NCBI GenBank assembly: GCA_002306055.1
Contig: DBRR01000008.1
Span: 1 to 57,080, forward strand
Origin: Anaerolineaceae bacterium UBA1363
GTDB taxonomy: Bacteria; Chloroflexota; Anaerolineae; Anaerolineales; Anaerolineaceae
Reading direction: 5' to 3'
DNA length: 57,080 nucleotides
The notes under the pieces are model-generated. The model searched no databases. It worked only from the letters and a program-made list of their open reading frames with translations, and was not told the origin of the DNA. Every line of letters starts with the position of its first letter. Position 1 is the stretch's first letter. The position numbers and the translations under genes were made by a program. Below, one piece after another: positions 42,299 to 50,174 of this stretch.

Positions 42299-42859
42299 AT
42301 GAAAAATATAAAATCAATCACACTAATTGCAATCGCAATTCTCGTAATGGTAGTAAACGCATTTGTCTATAGCCCAACCCAAGCCGCAGTTGAGGCTGGG
42401 CGTGGTGGTCCTACAAATAAATGGAGCCAGCAGCCAAACGCGGCAGGAATAACCACTGCAACAACACTTTCCGAACAGGAAGTAGCGGATCTTGCAGCAG
42501 CAATTCAAGAAGAATACACCGCCATGAATACTTACCAGGCTGTTATGGACGAATTAGGGAATGTTCAACCATTTTCTCGCATTGCCCGGTCCGAGCAGCA
42601 GCATGTGAACGCTCTGATCCGCGTTGCAGAACGCTTTGGGATTGACGTGCCTGAGAACGCCGGTGAGGTGGCTGAGATCGCATGGAGCACTCTTGAAGAC
42701 GCCTGTCAAATGGGTGTGACCTTTGAACAGATGGACGCAGCCCTTTACGACGAACTACTGGCTAACACCACCAATCCAGTGCTAATCCGGGTCTATACCA
42801 ACCTGCAACGGGCTTCCCTAAATAATCATCTACCCGCTTTCGAAGCCTGCAATCCGTAA
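42299..42859 (+). CDS. Exported DUF2202 ferritin-like protein
   Basis: A 186-residue protein. A signal peptide (residues 6-32, ending near T-Q-A-A) precedes a ferritin-like four-helix domain of the DUF2202 type: L-S-E-Q-E-V-A-D-L, E-E-Y-T-A-M-N-T-Y, S-E-Q-Q-H-V-N-A-L and a final helix with N-N-H-L-P-A-F-E. The Glu and His residues match possible di-metal ligands. ATG 42299 has AAAAGGAG upstream; an in-frame TTG 39 nt earlier is rejected. It is followed by a good terminator and then a polyferredoxin gene. It may bind iron or act in redox stress outside the membrane. Confidence 0.83.
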   Translation: MKNIKSITLIAIAILVMVVNAFVYSPTQAAVEAGRGGPTNKWSQQPNAAGITTATTLSEQEVADLAAAIQEEYTAMNTYQAVMDELGNVQPFSRIARSEQQHVNALIRVAERFGIDVPENAGEVAEIAWSTLEDACQMGVTFEQMDAALYDELLANTTNPVLIRVYTNLQRASLNNHLPAFEACNP

Positions 42860-42874
42860 CCAACAAACCGATCG

Positions 42875-42910
42875 CCCTGGGATCCACTAAGGTATCCCAG
42901 GGATTTTTTT
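42875..42910 (+). terminator. Terminator after the DUF2202 gene
   Basis: Stem CCCTGGGAT / ATCCCAGGG (42875-42883, 42894-42902) with a 10-nt loop followed by A and seven T residues. It lies only 15 nt before the next start codon, so some read-through or a very tight promoter arrangement is needed for the polyferredoxin gene. Confidence 0.85.
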
Positions 42911-42924
42911 GAATTAGGAGAAAA

Positions 42925-43779
42925 ATGGAATTATCTCAGCCATCTAAGAAACCGATTAATCGCCGCAAAACCAATAGGATCCGTTTTTGGGTGCAATTAT
43001 TCTTTTTTGTCTTGATCGCGTTTATCTCGATTAATCACACCCTGGCAGAAGAAGGAAAAGGCATTGCTTTTCTATCTTCTGCTTCATTACACGCGCTATG
43101 TCCGTTTGGCGGTGTAGTCAGCCTTTATCAATTTATTAGCACGGGAACTTTCGTTCAGAAGGTACATCAATCCTCACTGGTTCTGATGATCATTGGCATT
43201 GTGTTGGCTTTATTTGCCGGACCGGTTTTTTGCGGTTGGGTCTGCCCATTGGGTACTTTTCAGGAATGGATCGCAAAAATTGGCAAGAAAGTTTTCAAGA
43301 AACGCTACAACCATTTTATTCCAGCAAAGGTCGATAGTGTACTGCGATATCTTCGATATCTTGTGTTGATCTGGGTGGTTTTCATGACCGCCAGGTCGAT
43401 GACCCTGGTATTTGCCAATGTTGATCCGTATTTCGCGCTTTTCAATTTTTGGAGCAGTGAAGTTGCCTTTGGCGGCTTGGTCGTGTTAGGCCTCACCATT
43501 ATTGCGTCATTGTTTGTTGAGCGTCCCTGGTGTAAATACGCCTGTCCTTATGGAGCATTCCAGGGGATTTTCAACTTCTTCCGCGTCTTCTCTCTGCGAC
43601 GCAACACTGAAACCTGCATCGATTGCAAGGCTTGCGATAAAGCCTGCCCGATGAACATTGAGGTCAGCAGCAAGACTGTTGTTCGCGATCACCAATGCAT
43701 CTCATGCATGGAATGCACCTCGTCCGCTCACTGTCCGGTGCCTCAGACGGTGGACTTTGTGATTGGAGGTAAAAAATGA
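42925..43779 (+). CDS. NapH-like membrane polyferredoxin
   Basis: A 284-residue membrane protein with about five helices. Two membrane-edge cysteine motifs, C-G-W-V-C-P-L-G and W-C-K-Y-A-C-P-Y-G, are followed by two [4Fe-4S] clusters, C-I-D-C-K-A-C-D-K-A-C-P and C-I-S-C-M-E-C with a further C-P. This is the NapH/NosR/CcoG-like arrangement that passes electrons across or along the membrane. AGGAG precedes the ATG. It overlaps the next gene by 4 nt (ATGA). No nap, nos or ccoN genes are nearby, so the partner reaction is unknown. Confidence 0.87.
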   Translation: MELSQPSKKPINRRKTNRIRFWVQLFFFVLIAFISINHTLAEEGKGIAFLSSASLHALCPFGGVVSLYQFISTGTFVQKVHQSSLVLMIIGIVLALFAGPVFCGWVCPLGTFQEWIAKIGKKVFKKRYNHFIPAKVDSVLRYLRYLVLIWVVFMTARSMTLVFANVDPYFALFNFWSSEVAFGGLVVLGLTIIASLFVERPWCKYACPYGAFQGIFNFFRVFSLRRNTETCIDCKACDKACPMNIEVSSKTVVRDHQCISCMECTSSAHCPVPQTVDFVIGGKK

Positions 43780-44594
43780 GGATCACACCACGTTGGATGG
43801 CAGTCCTTGTTGTGTTTCTGCTTTTTGGTGGGATTTTGCTCTCCATGGCTTTAGGGGAATGGACGACAAAAAGTACCAAGGAGCCGCTGAAATTTACCGA
43901 AGGCGAATTTGCCGGAGAGTACAACCCGGCAGATATCCGCGGATCTTACACTTTTGGAGATGTTTCCAGGCTTTTTGACATCCCGCTTGAGGATCTTGCG
44001 GTTGCTTTCCGAGTGTCGGAACCGGATGTTGCCTCGGTTTCACTCAAGACCCTCGAAGAGAAATTTGTGGACCTGGGCGTGGACCTGGAAACCAGCTCGG
44101 TCAGGCTATTTGTGGCACTCTACAAGGGTTTACCTTTTGACTTGAGCGGTGAAGACACTTATTTGCTTTCGGAAGCCTCGGAACTCCTAAAACAGAAAGC
44201 TTCTTTAGTCCCGGGGCAATTGGTCTATCTCGATAGCCATACTGTCAATGAAGCGACCGAACTTGCGACTCTTGCAATACCGGTGGTGACTCAACCATCT
44301 GAGGTAACTCCCGAGAGCACACCCGTGCTCCTGCCGACAGGTGGCGCTGGTACTCCTGGCGGGGATTCTGGTACACCTGACCCTGAACACTCGCCGGAAG
44401 CCAATAAAGTGGGCGGCAAAACCACCTTCCAGCATCTGTTGGATTGGGGTGTCAGGCAAGAAGATATCGAAAAGACAATCGGTCAACCCTTACCATCAGC
44501 GAATATGCTCATCAAGGATTGGGCAACTTCCCAGGGGTTGTCTTTTTCAACCGTGAAAGATCAACTGCAGGCCTTGGTGGATGAAGTAAGGTAG
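43776..44594 (+). CDS. Membrane-anchored partner of the polyferredoxin, unknown function
   Basis: A 272-residue protein with one N-terminal membrane helix (8-27). Residues 53-120 and 218-270 look like two copies of one helical module: G-S-Y-T-F-G-D-V-S-R-L-F-D with P-L-E-D-L, against G-K-T-T-F-Q-H-L-L-D-W-G-V with Q-E-D-I, each followed by a long helix. A Thr/Pro/Gly-rich linker (about 170-215) joins them. No Fe-S or haem motif is present. The ATGA overlap with the NapH-like gene implies a stable pair. I do not recognise a characterised family. Confidence 0.7.
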   Translation: MRITPRWMAVLVVFLLFGGILLSMALGEWTTKSTKEPLKFTEGEFAGEYNPADIRGSYTFGDVSRLFDIPLEDLAVAFRVSEPDVASVSLKTLEEKFVDLGVDLETSSVRLFVALYKGLPFDLSGEDTYLLSEASELLKQKASLVPGQLVYLDSHTVNEATELATLAIPVVTQPSEVTPESTPVLLPTGGAGTPGGDSGTPDPEHSPEANKVGGKTTFQHLLDWGVRQEDIEKTIGQPLPSANMLIKDWATSQGLSFSTVKDQLQALVDEVR

Positions 44595-44604
44595 GTAACG
44601 CTCA

Positions 44605-44628
44605 ACCCCGCATGGAAACAAGCGGGGT
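44605..44628 (+). terminator. Hairpin after the polyferredoxin pair
   Basis: Inverted repeat ACCCCGC / GCGGGGT (44605-44611, 44622-44628) with a 10-nt loop, 10 nt after the stop codon. The T-tract is missing, so termination is uncertain. Confidence 0.4.
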
Positions 44629-45240
44629 AGGAAAACAACCTGACCTGCGGCGTAATTACACAAATCCCTCCCAGAAAGAAATTCTGTCAATTCTGAGGCA
44701 ATTATCTAATCTCTTTGTTCGAATGATTTAAAAAATTAGTTGACCTTCACCTCTTAAGCATCACCGTCCCTTCTCAAGAGGCGCAGCGGTAGACCCCCCA
44801 CCTTTGTGAGCGAGGCCAACAATTCATTATTAGAAGCAGTCTAGTGACGTGGCAACCTGCAGTTTGTCAATGAGCCGGGTTCAATTTTGGAACTCGGCCT
44901 ACGGCGGTGGGGCGGTTTGCAGCGAGAAAGGGATAGGGTCGCATTAGAAAACGCTTGTGATGTCAGGTTGAACCCCGCAACCTGACCTACGACTATAATG
45001 ATTTTAGCGGAGGGAGCAAGCCTCCTCCGTACGTTGAAGACTCAGTCCTTCCTACTTATCTGTAATAACGAAGTGGTGGTTGGAGACCTGACGGTCAACT
45101 ACCTCGCACGGTCCCACTGGGAGGCTTCCCAAAAGGGACGCAAGCAGTCGCATTCAGGAGACCGGCGAGAACTGAGTGGTAGGCTGCACAACCTGACTTA
45201 CGAAGGAATGAACAATATGGGGGGGTGGGGCGGTGATGAG
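44629..45240 (+). repeat. Repeat-bearing gap without genes
   Basis: About 610 nt with no supported gene. It contains a 9-bp palindrome GTCAGGTTG / CAACCTGAC (44962-44970, 44978-44986) and a CGGAGG / CCTCCG foldback (45008-45029). Both types recur at 55500-55680. A second AACCTGAC piece lies near 45193. An 86-codon frame in this stretch has repeat-like composition and no start signal, so it was not called. Confidence 0.6.
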
Positions 45241-45242
45241 GG

Positions 45243-45248
45243 TATAAT
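45243..45248 (+). promoter_or_regulatory. Consensus -10 box directly before the flavoprotein ATG
   Basis: A perfect TATAAT ends 6 nt before ATG 45255, with no Shine-Dalgarno in between. Transcription would begin at or next to the start codon, giving a leaderless message. No clear -35 box is seen at the usual spacing. Confidence 0.5.
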
Positions 45249-45254
45249 TCAGCC

Positions 45255-46499
45255 ATGAATGTTGCGGTGATCGGGGCAGGACCAGCAGGACTGATGGCTG
45301 CGATCCAGGCTGCGGAGGGGGGCGGCAGGATCACTCTGTTTGAACACAATCCCAATATTGGACGAAAACTACTGGTAACCGGCAGCAGCCGCTGCAACCT
45401 GACCAACGACGCGGTGAATGCGGCAGCATATTATTGCGAGGATCAAGCCTGGATGGAGACCTTTCTGGGGGTTTTCGGGGTGGAGGAGTTCAGGCGCGCG
45501 CTTGATAGATTGGGGATACCGACGCAGAAGACCGATGATGGGTGGTACTATCCCAGGTCGGGGTCCGCGCAGGCGGTGGTGGAGATTTTGGGGGAGGGGC
45601 TGGCAGGGCGCGGAGTAGAACTGCGCGTAGCCACTCATGTTAATCAGTTTTATTATAGGAATAACATCTTTGAATTAGAAATTACTGCATTAGGGCTGCA
45701 CCAGACAGAATTTTTTGAGCAACTTGTGCTTGCGGCAGGGGGCAAGGCTTATCCTGAGCTCGGATCACGGGGAGAGCTTTTTGGGGTGCTTAGTAACCTG
45801 GGGCACCAGGTGCGGCCGCTTCTGCCCGCGCTTGGCCCAATATTTGCTGACCTCGGCGCGTTTAAAGAGCTAAAAGGGCAACGGTTTGACGTCCTGGCGA
45901 GCATTTGGCGCGGTGAGGAGCGGCTGGGGCAGACGGCAGGCAACATCATCATCAACCAGGACGGTTTCAATGGTCCGGGAGTCATGAACCTAAGCCACCT
46001 GGTCGCCTTGCACTCTGGCGCAGACCTGACCCTGCAAGTTAATTTCATCGCCCCATTTTGGTCAGATTTAGCAGACACGCTTACTGGGCAAGTCGCTCAT
46101 CCCTGCAGCCTGCGAGCGGGCTTGCTGCGCTATTTCTCTCCGAAAGCAGCCGACTTTTTTATCCGGCAGGCAATGCTGGACCCAGCCGCAAAGCTGAACG
46201 CTCTGACCGAGGAGCAAATCCGCCAGCTGCTTGAGGTAAGCGCTGAGGCGAAGTTCAGCGTTACCGGAGCCGGCAGTTTCAGGAACAGCCAGGTGAGCGT
46301 GGGGGGCGTGCCGGTGGGGGAGGTGGATCCACTGAGCATGGAATCCAAGCTCATTCCAGGGCTTTACCTGGTGGGAGAAACTCTGGATGTAGCCGGTCCT
46401 TGCGGGGGTTTCAATTTGCATTTCGCTTTTGGTAGTGGTTATCTGGCTGGGACGCACCTGGCTGGTTTGCAAAAACAAAAATCCAAGGAGAGACCATGA
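45255..46499 (+). CDS. HI0933/YhiN-family FAD-dependent oxidoreductase
   Basis: A 414-residue flavoprotein. The FAD-binding G-A-G-P-A-G-L-M-A-A loop is at residues 7-16, and the family hallmark R-K-L-L-V-T-G-S-S-R-C-N-L-T-N follows. The C-terminal G-E-T-L-D-V-A-G-P-C-G-G-F-N-L-H-F-A-F-G-S-G segment closes the FAD site. Relatives include BaiN-like bile-acid reductases and aminoacetone oxidases, but most are uncharacterised. Its last codons overlap the tryptophanase start (ATGA), suggesting a linked function or coupled translation. Confidence 0.88.
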   Translation: MNVAVIGAGPAGLMAAIQAAEGGGRITLFEHNPNIGRKLLVTGSSRCNLTNDAVNAAAYYCEDQAWMETFLGVFGVEEFRRALDRLGIPTQKTDDGWYYPRSGSAQAVVEILGEGLAGRGVELRVATHVNQFYYRNNIFELEITALGLHQTEFFEQLVLAAGGKAYPELGSRGELFGVLSNLGHQVRPLLPALGPIFADLGAFKELKGQRFDVLASIWRGEERLGQTAGNIIINQDGFNGPGVMNLSHLVALHSGADLTLQVNFIAPFWSDLADTLTGQVAHPCSLRAGLLRYFSPKAADFFIRQAMLDPAAKLNALTEEQIRQLLEVSAEAKFSVTGAGSFRNSQVSVGGVPVGEVDPLSMESKLIPGLYLVGETLDVAGPCGGFNLHFAFGSGYLAGTHLAGLQKQKSKERP

Positions 46500-47875
46500 C
46501 AATTCCATTTATCGAGCCGTTCCGCATCAAAGTCGTTGAGCGTGTGAAACTTACCACCGAGGAAGAACGGGAAGCCGCCTTGAGGAAGGCTTTCTACAAC
46601 ACCTTCAATGTGCCCGCGGAGGATGTATTTATCGATCTGCTGACCGATAGCGGCACCAATGCCATGAGTGACCGCCAGTGGGCAGCCATGATGCAGGCTG
46701 ACGAATCGTACGCTGGCGCAAAGAGCTATTACCGTTTTGAACGCGCGGTGCAGGATGTGCTCGGCTTTGAATACGTGCTTCCCACTCACCAGGGTCGGGC
46801 TGCTGAGGGCATGCTCTTTTCAACGCTTGTCAAGGCCGGTCAATTTGTGCCCAATAACCGCCATTTTGACACCACTCAGGCCAACCTGCTGGTGCTCAAT
46901 GCCCATCCGGTCGAATTCACCATCCCTGAATCGGAAGATTCCAGCCTGATTGCTCCATTTAAGGGCAATATGGACCTCGCGAAACTGGAACAGTTCATCC
47001 AGGAAAATGGCGTCGAAAACATCCCGATCGGCATGATTACCATTACCAACAACTCAGCTGCCGGTCAGCCGGTTTCGATGGACAATATCCGCAAGACCTC
47101 CGAGATCTATCATAAATACGGCATTCTCTTCTTCGTGGACGCCTGCCGTTTCGCTGAAAACGCCTGGTTTATCAAGATACGTGACCCGAAATACAAGGAT
47201 GTCAGCGTGCGCGAGATTGTGCACGAGATGTTCTCGTATGCGGATGGCTGCACCATGAGCGCCAAGAAGGACGCCATTGTCAATATCGGCGGATTTATTG
47301 CCTTCAGAGATCCTGAACTCAAGCAGCGCATCGCCCAGAACTTGATCGTGCACGAAGGCTTCCTGACTTATGGCGGTCTTTCGGGGCGGGACCTGGAAGC
47401 AGTGGCGGTTGGTCTGTATGAGGGCGTGGATGAAGCTTACCTGAATTACCGCGAGTCCCACACGCGCTACCTTGGCGAGGTGCTCAGGCAGGCAGGAATG
47501 CCGGTTTACATGCCAACCGGCGGGCATGCGGTTTATGTAGATGGCGGCAAGGCGCTGCCCCACATCCCCCCAAGCCAGTTCCCCGCGGTGGCACTGGGGA
47601 ATGCCTTGTATTTGGCTGGCGGTGTGCGCACCACCGAAATTGGCAGCCTGATGTTTGAACACACCGATCCTGTGACTGGTGCGCCGATATTTGCACCGCT
47701 TGAGCTGCTGCGTTTTGCCATCCCACGCCAGGTTTACACGCGCAGCCACCTCGATTACATCGGCGAGGCTGCTGCGAGATGCATGCGGGATGCCGACAAG
47801 ATCCGCGGGTTGAAGATTACCTGGGCACCGAAGGTTTTGCGGCACTTCATGGCGAAACTTGAGCCAGTGGATTAG
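46496..47875 (+). CDS. tnaA: Tryptophanase (beta-eliminating lyase)
   Basis: A 459-residue PLP enzyme of the tryptophanase / tyrosine phenol-lyase family. F-I-D-L-L-T-D-S-G-T-N-A-M, T-H-Q-G-R-A-A-E and the PLP-lysine region T-M-S-A-K-K-D-A are conserved. The C-terminal segment G-V-R-T-T-E-I-G-S-L-M-F follows tryptophanase; tyrosine phenol-lyases have an Arg at the place of this Ile (in E-R-G) that binds the phenol hydroxyl, from memory of the family. K-V-L-R-H-F-M-A-K-L at the end also matches. It would split tryptophan to indole, pyruvate and ammonia. There is no tnaC leader or permease next to it; instead it overlaps a flavoprotein gene by 4 nt. Confidence 0.85.
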   Translation: MTIPFIEPFRIKVVERVKLTTEEEREAALRKAFYNTFNVPAEDVFIDLLTDSGTNAMSDRQWAAMMQADESYAGAKSYYRFERAVQDVLGFEYVLPTHQGRAAEGMLFSTLVKAGQFVPNNRHFDTTQANLLVLNAHPVEFTIPESEDSSLIAPFKGNMDLAKLEQFIQENGVENIPIGMITITNNSAAGQPVSMDNIRKTSEIYHKYGILFFVDACRFAENAWFIKIRDPKYKDVSVREIVHEMFSYADGCTMSAKKDAIVNIGGFIAFRDPELKQRIAQNLIVHEGFLTYGGLSGRDLEAVAVGLYEGVDEAYLNYRESHTRYLGEVLRQAGMPVYMPTGGHAVYVDGGKALPHIPPSQFPAVALGNALYLAGGVRTTEIGSLMFEHTDPVTGAPIFAPLELLRFAIPRQVYTRSHLDYIGEAAARCMRDADKIRGLKITWAPKVLRHFMAKLEPVD

Positions 47876-48031
47876 GAAATTGTGGGGTGTAGAGGGTGCC
47901 CTGTAAATATTCGCCGAATAACGGCGCAAAAAAACCAATCCTGGACTCTACAACGCGTTCTGGGGCGTCTGATTTGGGGTTAGGTCGGGCTCAGGTTTTT
48001 TTGAGTGCAATATCTTCGGTGATTGCTCAGG

Positions 48032-48037
48032 TATAAT
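48032..48037 (+). promoter_or_regulatory. Candidate -10 box of the nucleotide-sugar dehydrogenase gene
   Basis: TATAAT at 48032-48037, 29 nt before ATG 48067, which has AGAGG upstream. A -35 box at normal spacing is not obvious. The 190-nt gap before it holds a short CGCCG / CGGCG dyad near 47911 followed by seven A residues, which is not a plus-strand terminator. Confidence 0.4.
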
Positions 48038-48066
48038 TGAACAGACAAAATTTTGAAAGAGGCGGT

Positions 48067-49422
48067 ATGCGCGTACTGATAATTGGCACGGGATATGTTG
48101 GACTAAATACGGGAGTGATGCTGGCTTACCTGGGCAACGACGTGACCTGCATTGACCTCAACCAGGAGAAGGTGAAACGCCTTCAGGCTGGAGAAGTTAC
48201 GATTTTTGAACCTCATCTGGACGAACTTTTCGCCGAGGTCCACCAAAAAATGCATTTTGTCAGCGATTACGCTCAAGCGGACATCCCCAACCAGGATGTG
48301 ATTTTCATCGCCGTAAATACCCCTTCTCTGGCAGATGGCAACGCGGACCTGAGCTATGTACGCATGGCAGCAGAGTCAATTGCCGAAAACCTGGGGGAAA
48401 AGTTCGTGGTGATAGTCAATAAATCCACCGTGCCGATAGGCTCAGGCAACTGGGTTGAGGCGATCATTCGTGAACACTACTTTGAGGTCCGCAATGCCAA
48501 ACCTAACGGCTTATTCAACGTCGTTTCCAGCCCCGAATTCCTGGCACAGGGCGCAGCCCTGCACGGCTCTTTTTATCCCGATCGGATTATCATCGGTTCT
48601 GAGCATGAGCCCAGTATTGAGCGTTTAAAGGAATTATTTGGTCCCATTATCCGCCAAGACTTTGAAGCCCCGGCTTGCCTGCCCAGGCCTGCTGGTCTCA
48701 GCGAAGTTCCTATGCTCGTTTGCGATGTGACCTCTGCGGAGATGGTCAAGTATGCCGCCAATTCCTTTCTTGCGCTGAAAATCTCCTTCATCAACGAGAT
48801 TGCCCAATTGACTCAAAAGATAGGGGCGGACGTTTCGGCGATCGCTAAAGGAATTGGGCTGGATAAGCGCATCGGGGATCGCTTTCTGGATGCCGGCATC
48901 GGCTGGGGAGGTTCGTGCTTTGGCAAGGACACTGCGGCTCTGGTGGCAACAGCAAAAGATTACCATTTGGACATGCCCATCATTCGTGCTGCGCGGGACG
49001 TCAATTATGCTCAACGCGTGTGGGTGGTGGATCGCTTGCAGGAAGAGCTGAAGATTCTGAAGGGAAAGCATATCGCATTACTCGGGTTCAGCTTCAAGCC
49101 AAACACCGACGACCTGCGCGATGCGCCTTCTTTGGACATCAGCAGGCTGCTTGTGCAGCGTGGGGCGATTGTGCGGGCGCACGATCCGGTAGCGCTGGAC
49201 AATGCGCGTAGTCAATACCCAAACTTAGGCATCACATATTCAGACAACCTTGAATTCACACTCGACGCAGCAGACGCAATTGTGCTGATAACCGAGTGGC
49301 CCATCTACCGTGAGCTCAACTGGGAAAGCATTCCACCGGTACCGGTGATCGACGGCCGCAACTTCCTCGACCGTGACCGCCTCACCAAACTGGGCTTTAC
49401 CGTGATTGGTATCGGCAGATAA
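48067..49422 (+). CDS. UDP-glucose 6-dehydrogenase-type nucleotide-sugar dehydrogenase
   Basis: A 451-residue NAD-dependent dehydrogenase. It has the Rossmann loop G-T-G-Y-V-G-L-N-T-G (residues 7-16), T-P-S in the V-N-T-P segment, S-S-P-E-F-L-A-Q-G, the Lys/Asn helix M-V-K-Y-A-A-N-S-F-L and the active cysteine in G-W-G-G-S-C-F-G-K-D. The C-terminal Rossmann half has L-L-G-F-S-F-K-P-N-T-D-D-L-R. Members oxidise UDP-glucose or UDP-N-acetyl sugars to uronates for surface polysaccharide. ATG 48067 was chosen over an in-frame ATG 30 nt earlier because it starts directly at the first beta strand and has a Shine-Dalgarno. It is a single-gene unit with its own terminator downstream. Confidence 0.88.
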   Translation: MRVLIIGTGYVGLNTGVMLAYLGNDVTCIDLNQEKVKRLQAGEVTIFEPHLDELFAEVHQKMHFVSDYAQADIPNQDVIFIAVNTPSLADGNADLSYVRMAAESIAENLGEKFVVIVNKSTVPIGSGNWVEAIIREHYFEVRNAKPNGLFNVVSSPEFLAQGAALHGSFYPDRIIIGSEHEPSIERLKELFGPIIRQDFEAPACLPRPAGLSEVPMLVCDVTSAEMVKYAANSFLALKISFINEIAQLTQKIGADVSAIAKGIGLDKRIGDRFLDAGIGWGGSCFGKDTAALVATAKDYHLDMPIIRAARDVNYAQRVWVVDRLQEELKILKGKHIALLGFSFKPNTDDLRDAPSLDISRLLVQRGAIVRAHDPVALDNARSQYPNLGITYSDNLEFTLDAADAIVLITEWPIYRELNWESIPPVPVIDGRNFLDRDRLTKLGFTVIGIGR

Positions 49423-49541
49423 TTAGGGGCAGGGACAGGTTGTTTTCCACTTTGGTGCAAAACGAGCTACTGAATAGGTGAAGCGGATGTCGCAGCCATG
49501 ATGGCTGTGGCATAGGTCTAGAACCAGAGGATTTGATTAAT

Positions 49542-49569
49542 AAATGGCTGGTAACTCCAGCCATTTTTT
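49542..49569 (+). terminator. Rho-independent terminator downstream of the dehydrogenase gene
   Basis: Perfect 10-bp stem AAATGGCTGG / CCAGCCATTT (49542-49551, 49557-49566) with a 5-nt loop and a run of six T residues from 49564. It is 120 nt after the stop codon. Confidence 0.85.
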
Positions 49570-49713
49570 CTGTGGATATGGTTGATCGCTACGACCATCC
49601 TGTTTTTGTTCACTCTCACTTTCCGTTATTTAGAATAGAAGGGAAAAGAGGACGAAGGTTCTTCCTCAATATATTACTTATGAGAATATCACTTCTCGAT
49701 AGTTATAAGAGGG

Positions 49714-50174
49714 GGTTGGCGGCTGGACTAAAGCCCAGCCGTACGGAGGGGGTTTAGTCCGTCCGAAAAAGATAAATAAGATGAGCTTAGTTGCTTAACC
49801 AATTCTTGACTATGCAGTTCATTAGTGACTGGGCTACGCGGGCACATGTGACTCGCAATATAGCGGTTAGCGGCTGGACTAAAGCCCAGCCGTACGGAGG
49901 GGGTTCACTCCCTCCGAAAAAGATAAGTAAGGCGAACCAACGTTTGATTATGCTGTGGATTAGCGGCTGCGCTTCGCGGGCATATTTGATGCGCAATATT
50001 GGAGGTTGGCGGCTGGAGTGAACCCCAGCCGTACGAGAGAAGATTTATCCCTGCTTCATTCCACCCAGGTAATCATTGTCTATGATCCGCAATATTGTGG
50101 TTAGCGGCTGGAGTAAACCCCAGCCGTACGAGAGAAGATTTATCCCTTCTTCATTCCCCCCAAGTAATCATATG
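49714..50174 (+). repeat. Nested repeat field overlapping the end of the glycerate kinase gene
   Basis: Four copies of a GGTT(A/G)GCGGCTGGA core with the hairpin GGCTGG..CCAGCC and GTACG are at about 49714, 49865, 50004 and 50099. The first two continue into a GGAGGGGGTT..CCGTCCG or CCCTCCG arm and AAAAAGATAA(A/G)TAAG. The last two continue into GAGAGAAGATTTATCCC and belong to a tandem duplication of about 96 bp (49991-50086 and 50087-50174). A larger unit with period 138 nt (GCAATAT at 49855 and 49993) contains copies two and three. The fourth copy runs into the coding end of the kinase. Confidence 0.75.
50042..50078 (-). pseudogene. Duplicated 3' fragment of the glycerate kinase gene
   Basis: Read on the minus strand this stretch encodes N-D-Y-L-G-G-M-K-Q-G followed by TAA, nearly the same as the true end of the kinase, Y-D-Y-L-G-G-M-K-K-G plus TAA at 50140. 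It is the extra copy created by the 96-bp tandem duplication and lies just beyond the real stop codon. Confidence 0.7.

Noticed and set aside
44998..45258. An 86-codon plus-strand frame before the flavoprotein gene
   Set aside because: It lies across repeat elements, overlaps the -10 box and start of the next gene, and has no Shine-Dalgarno or recognisable composition.
46496..47875. Tyrosine phenol-lyase as the identity of the PLP lyase
   Set aside because: The residue at the phenol-binding Arg position is Ile, and the surrounding segment follows tryptophanase.
47908..47936. Possible terminator after the tryptophanase gene
   Set aside because: The CGCCG / CGGCG stem is followed by A residues, not T, on the plus strand, and the stem is only 5 bp.
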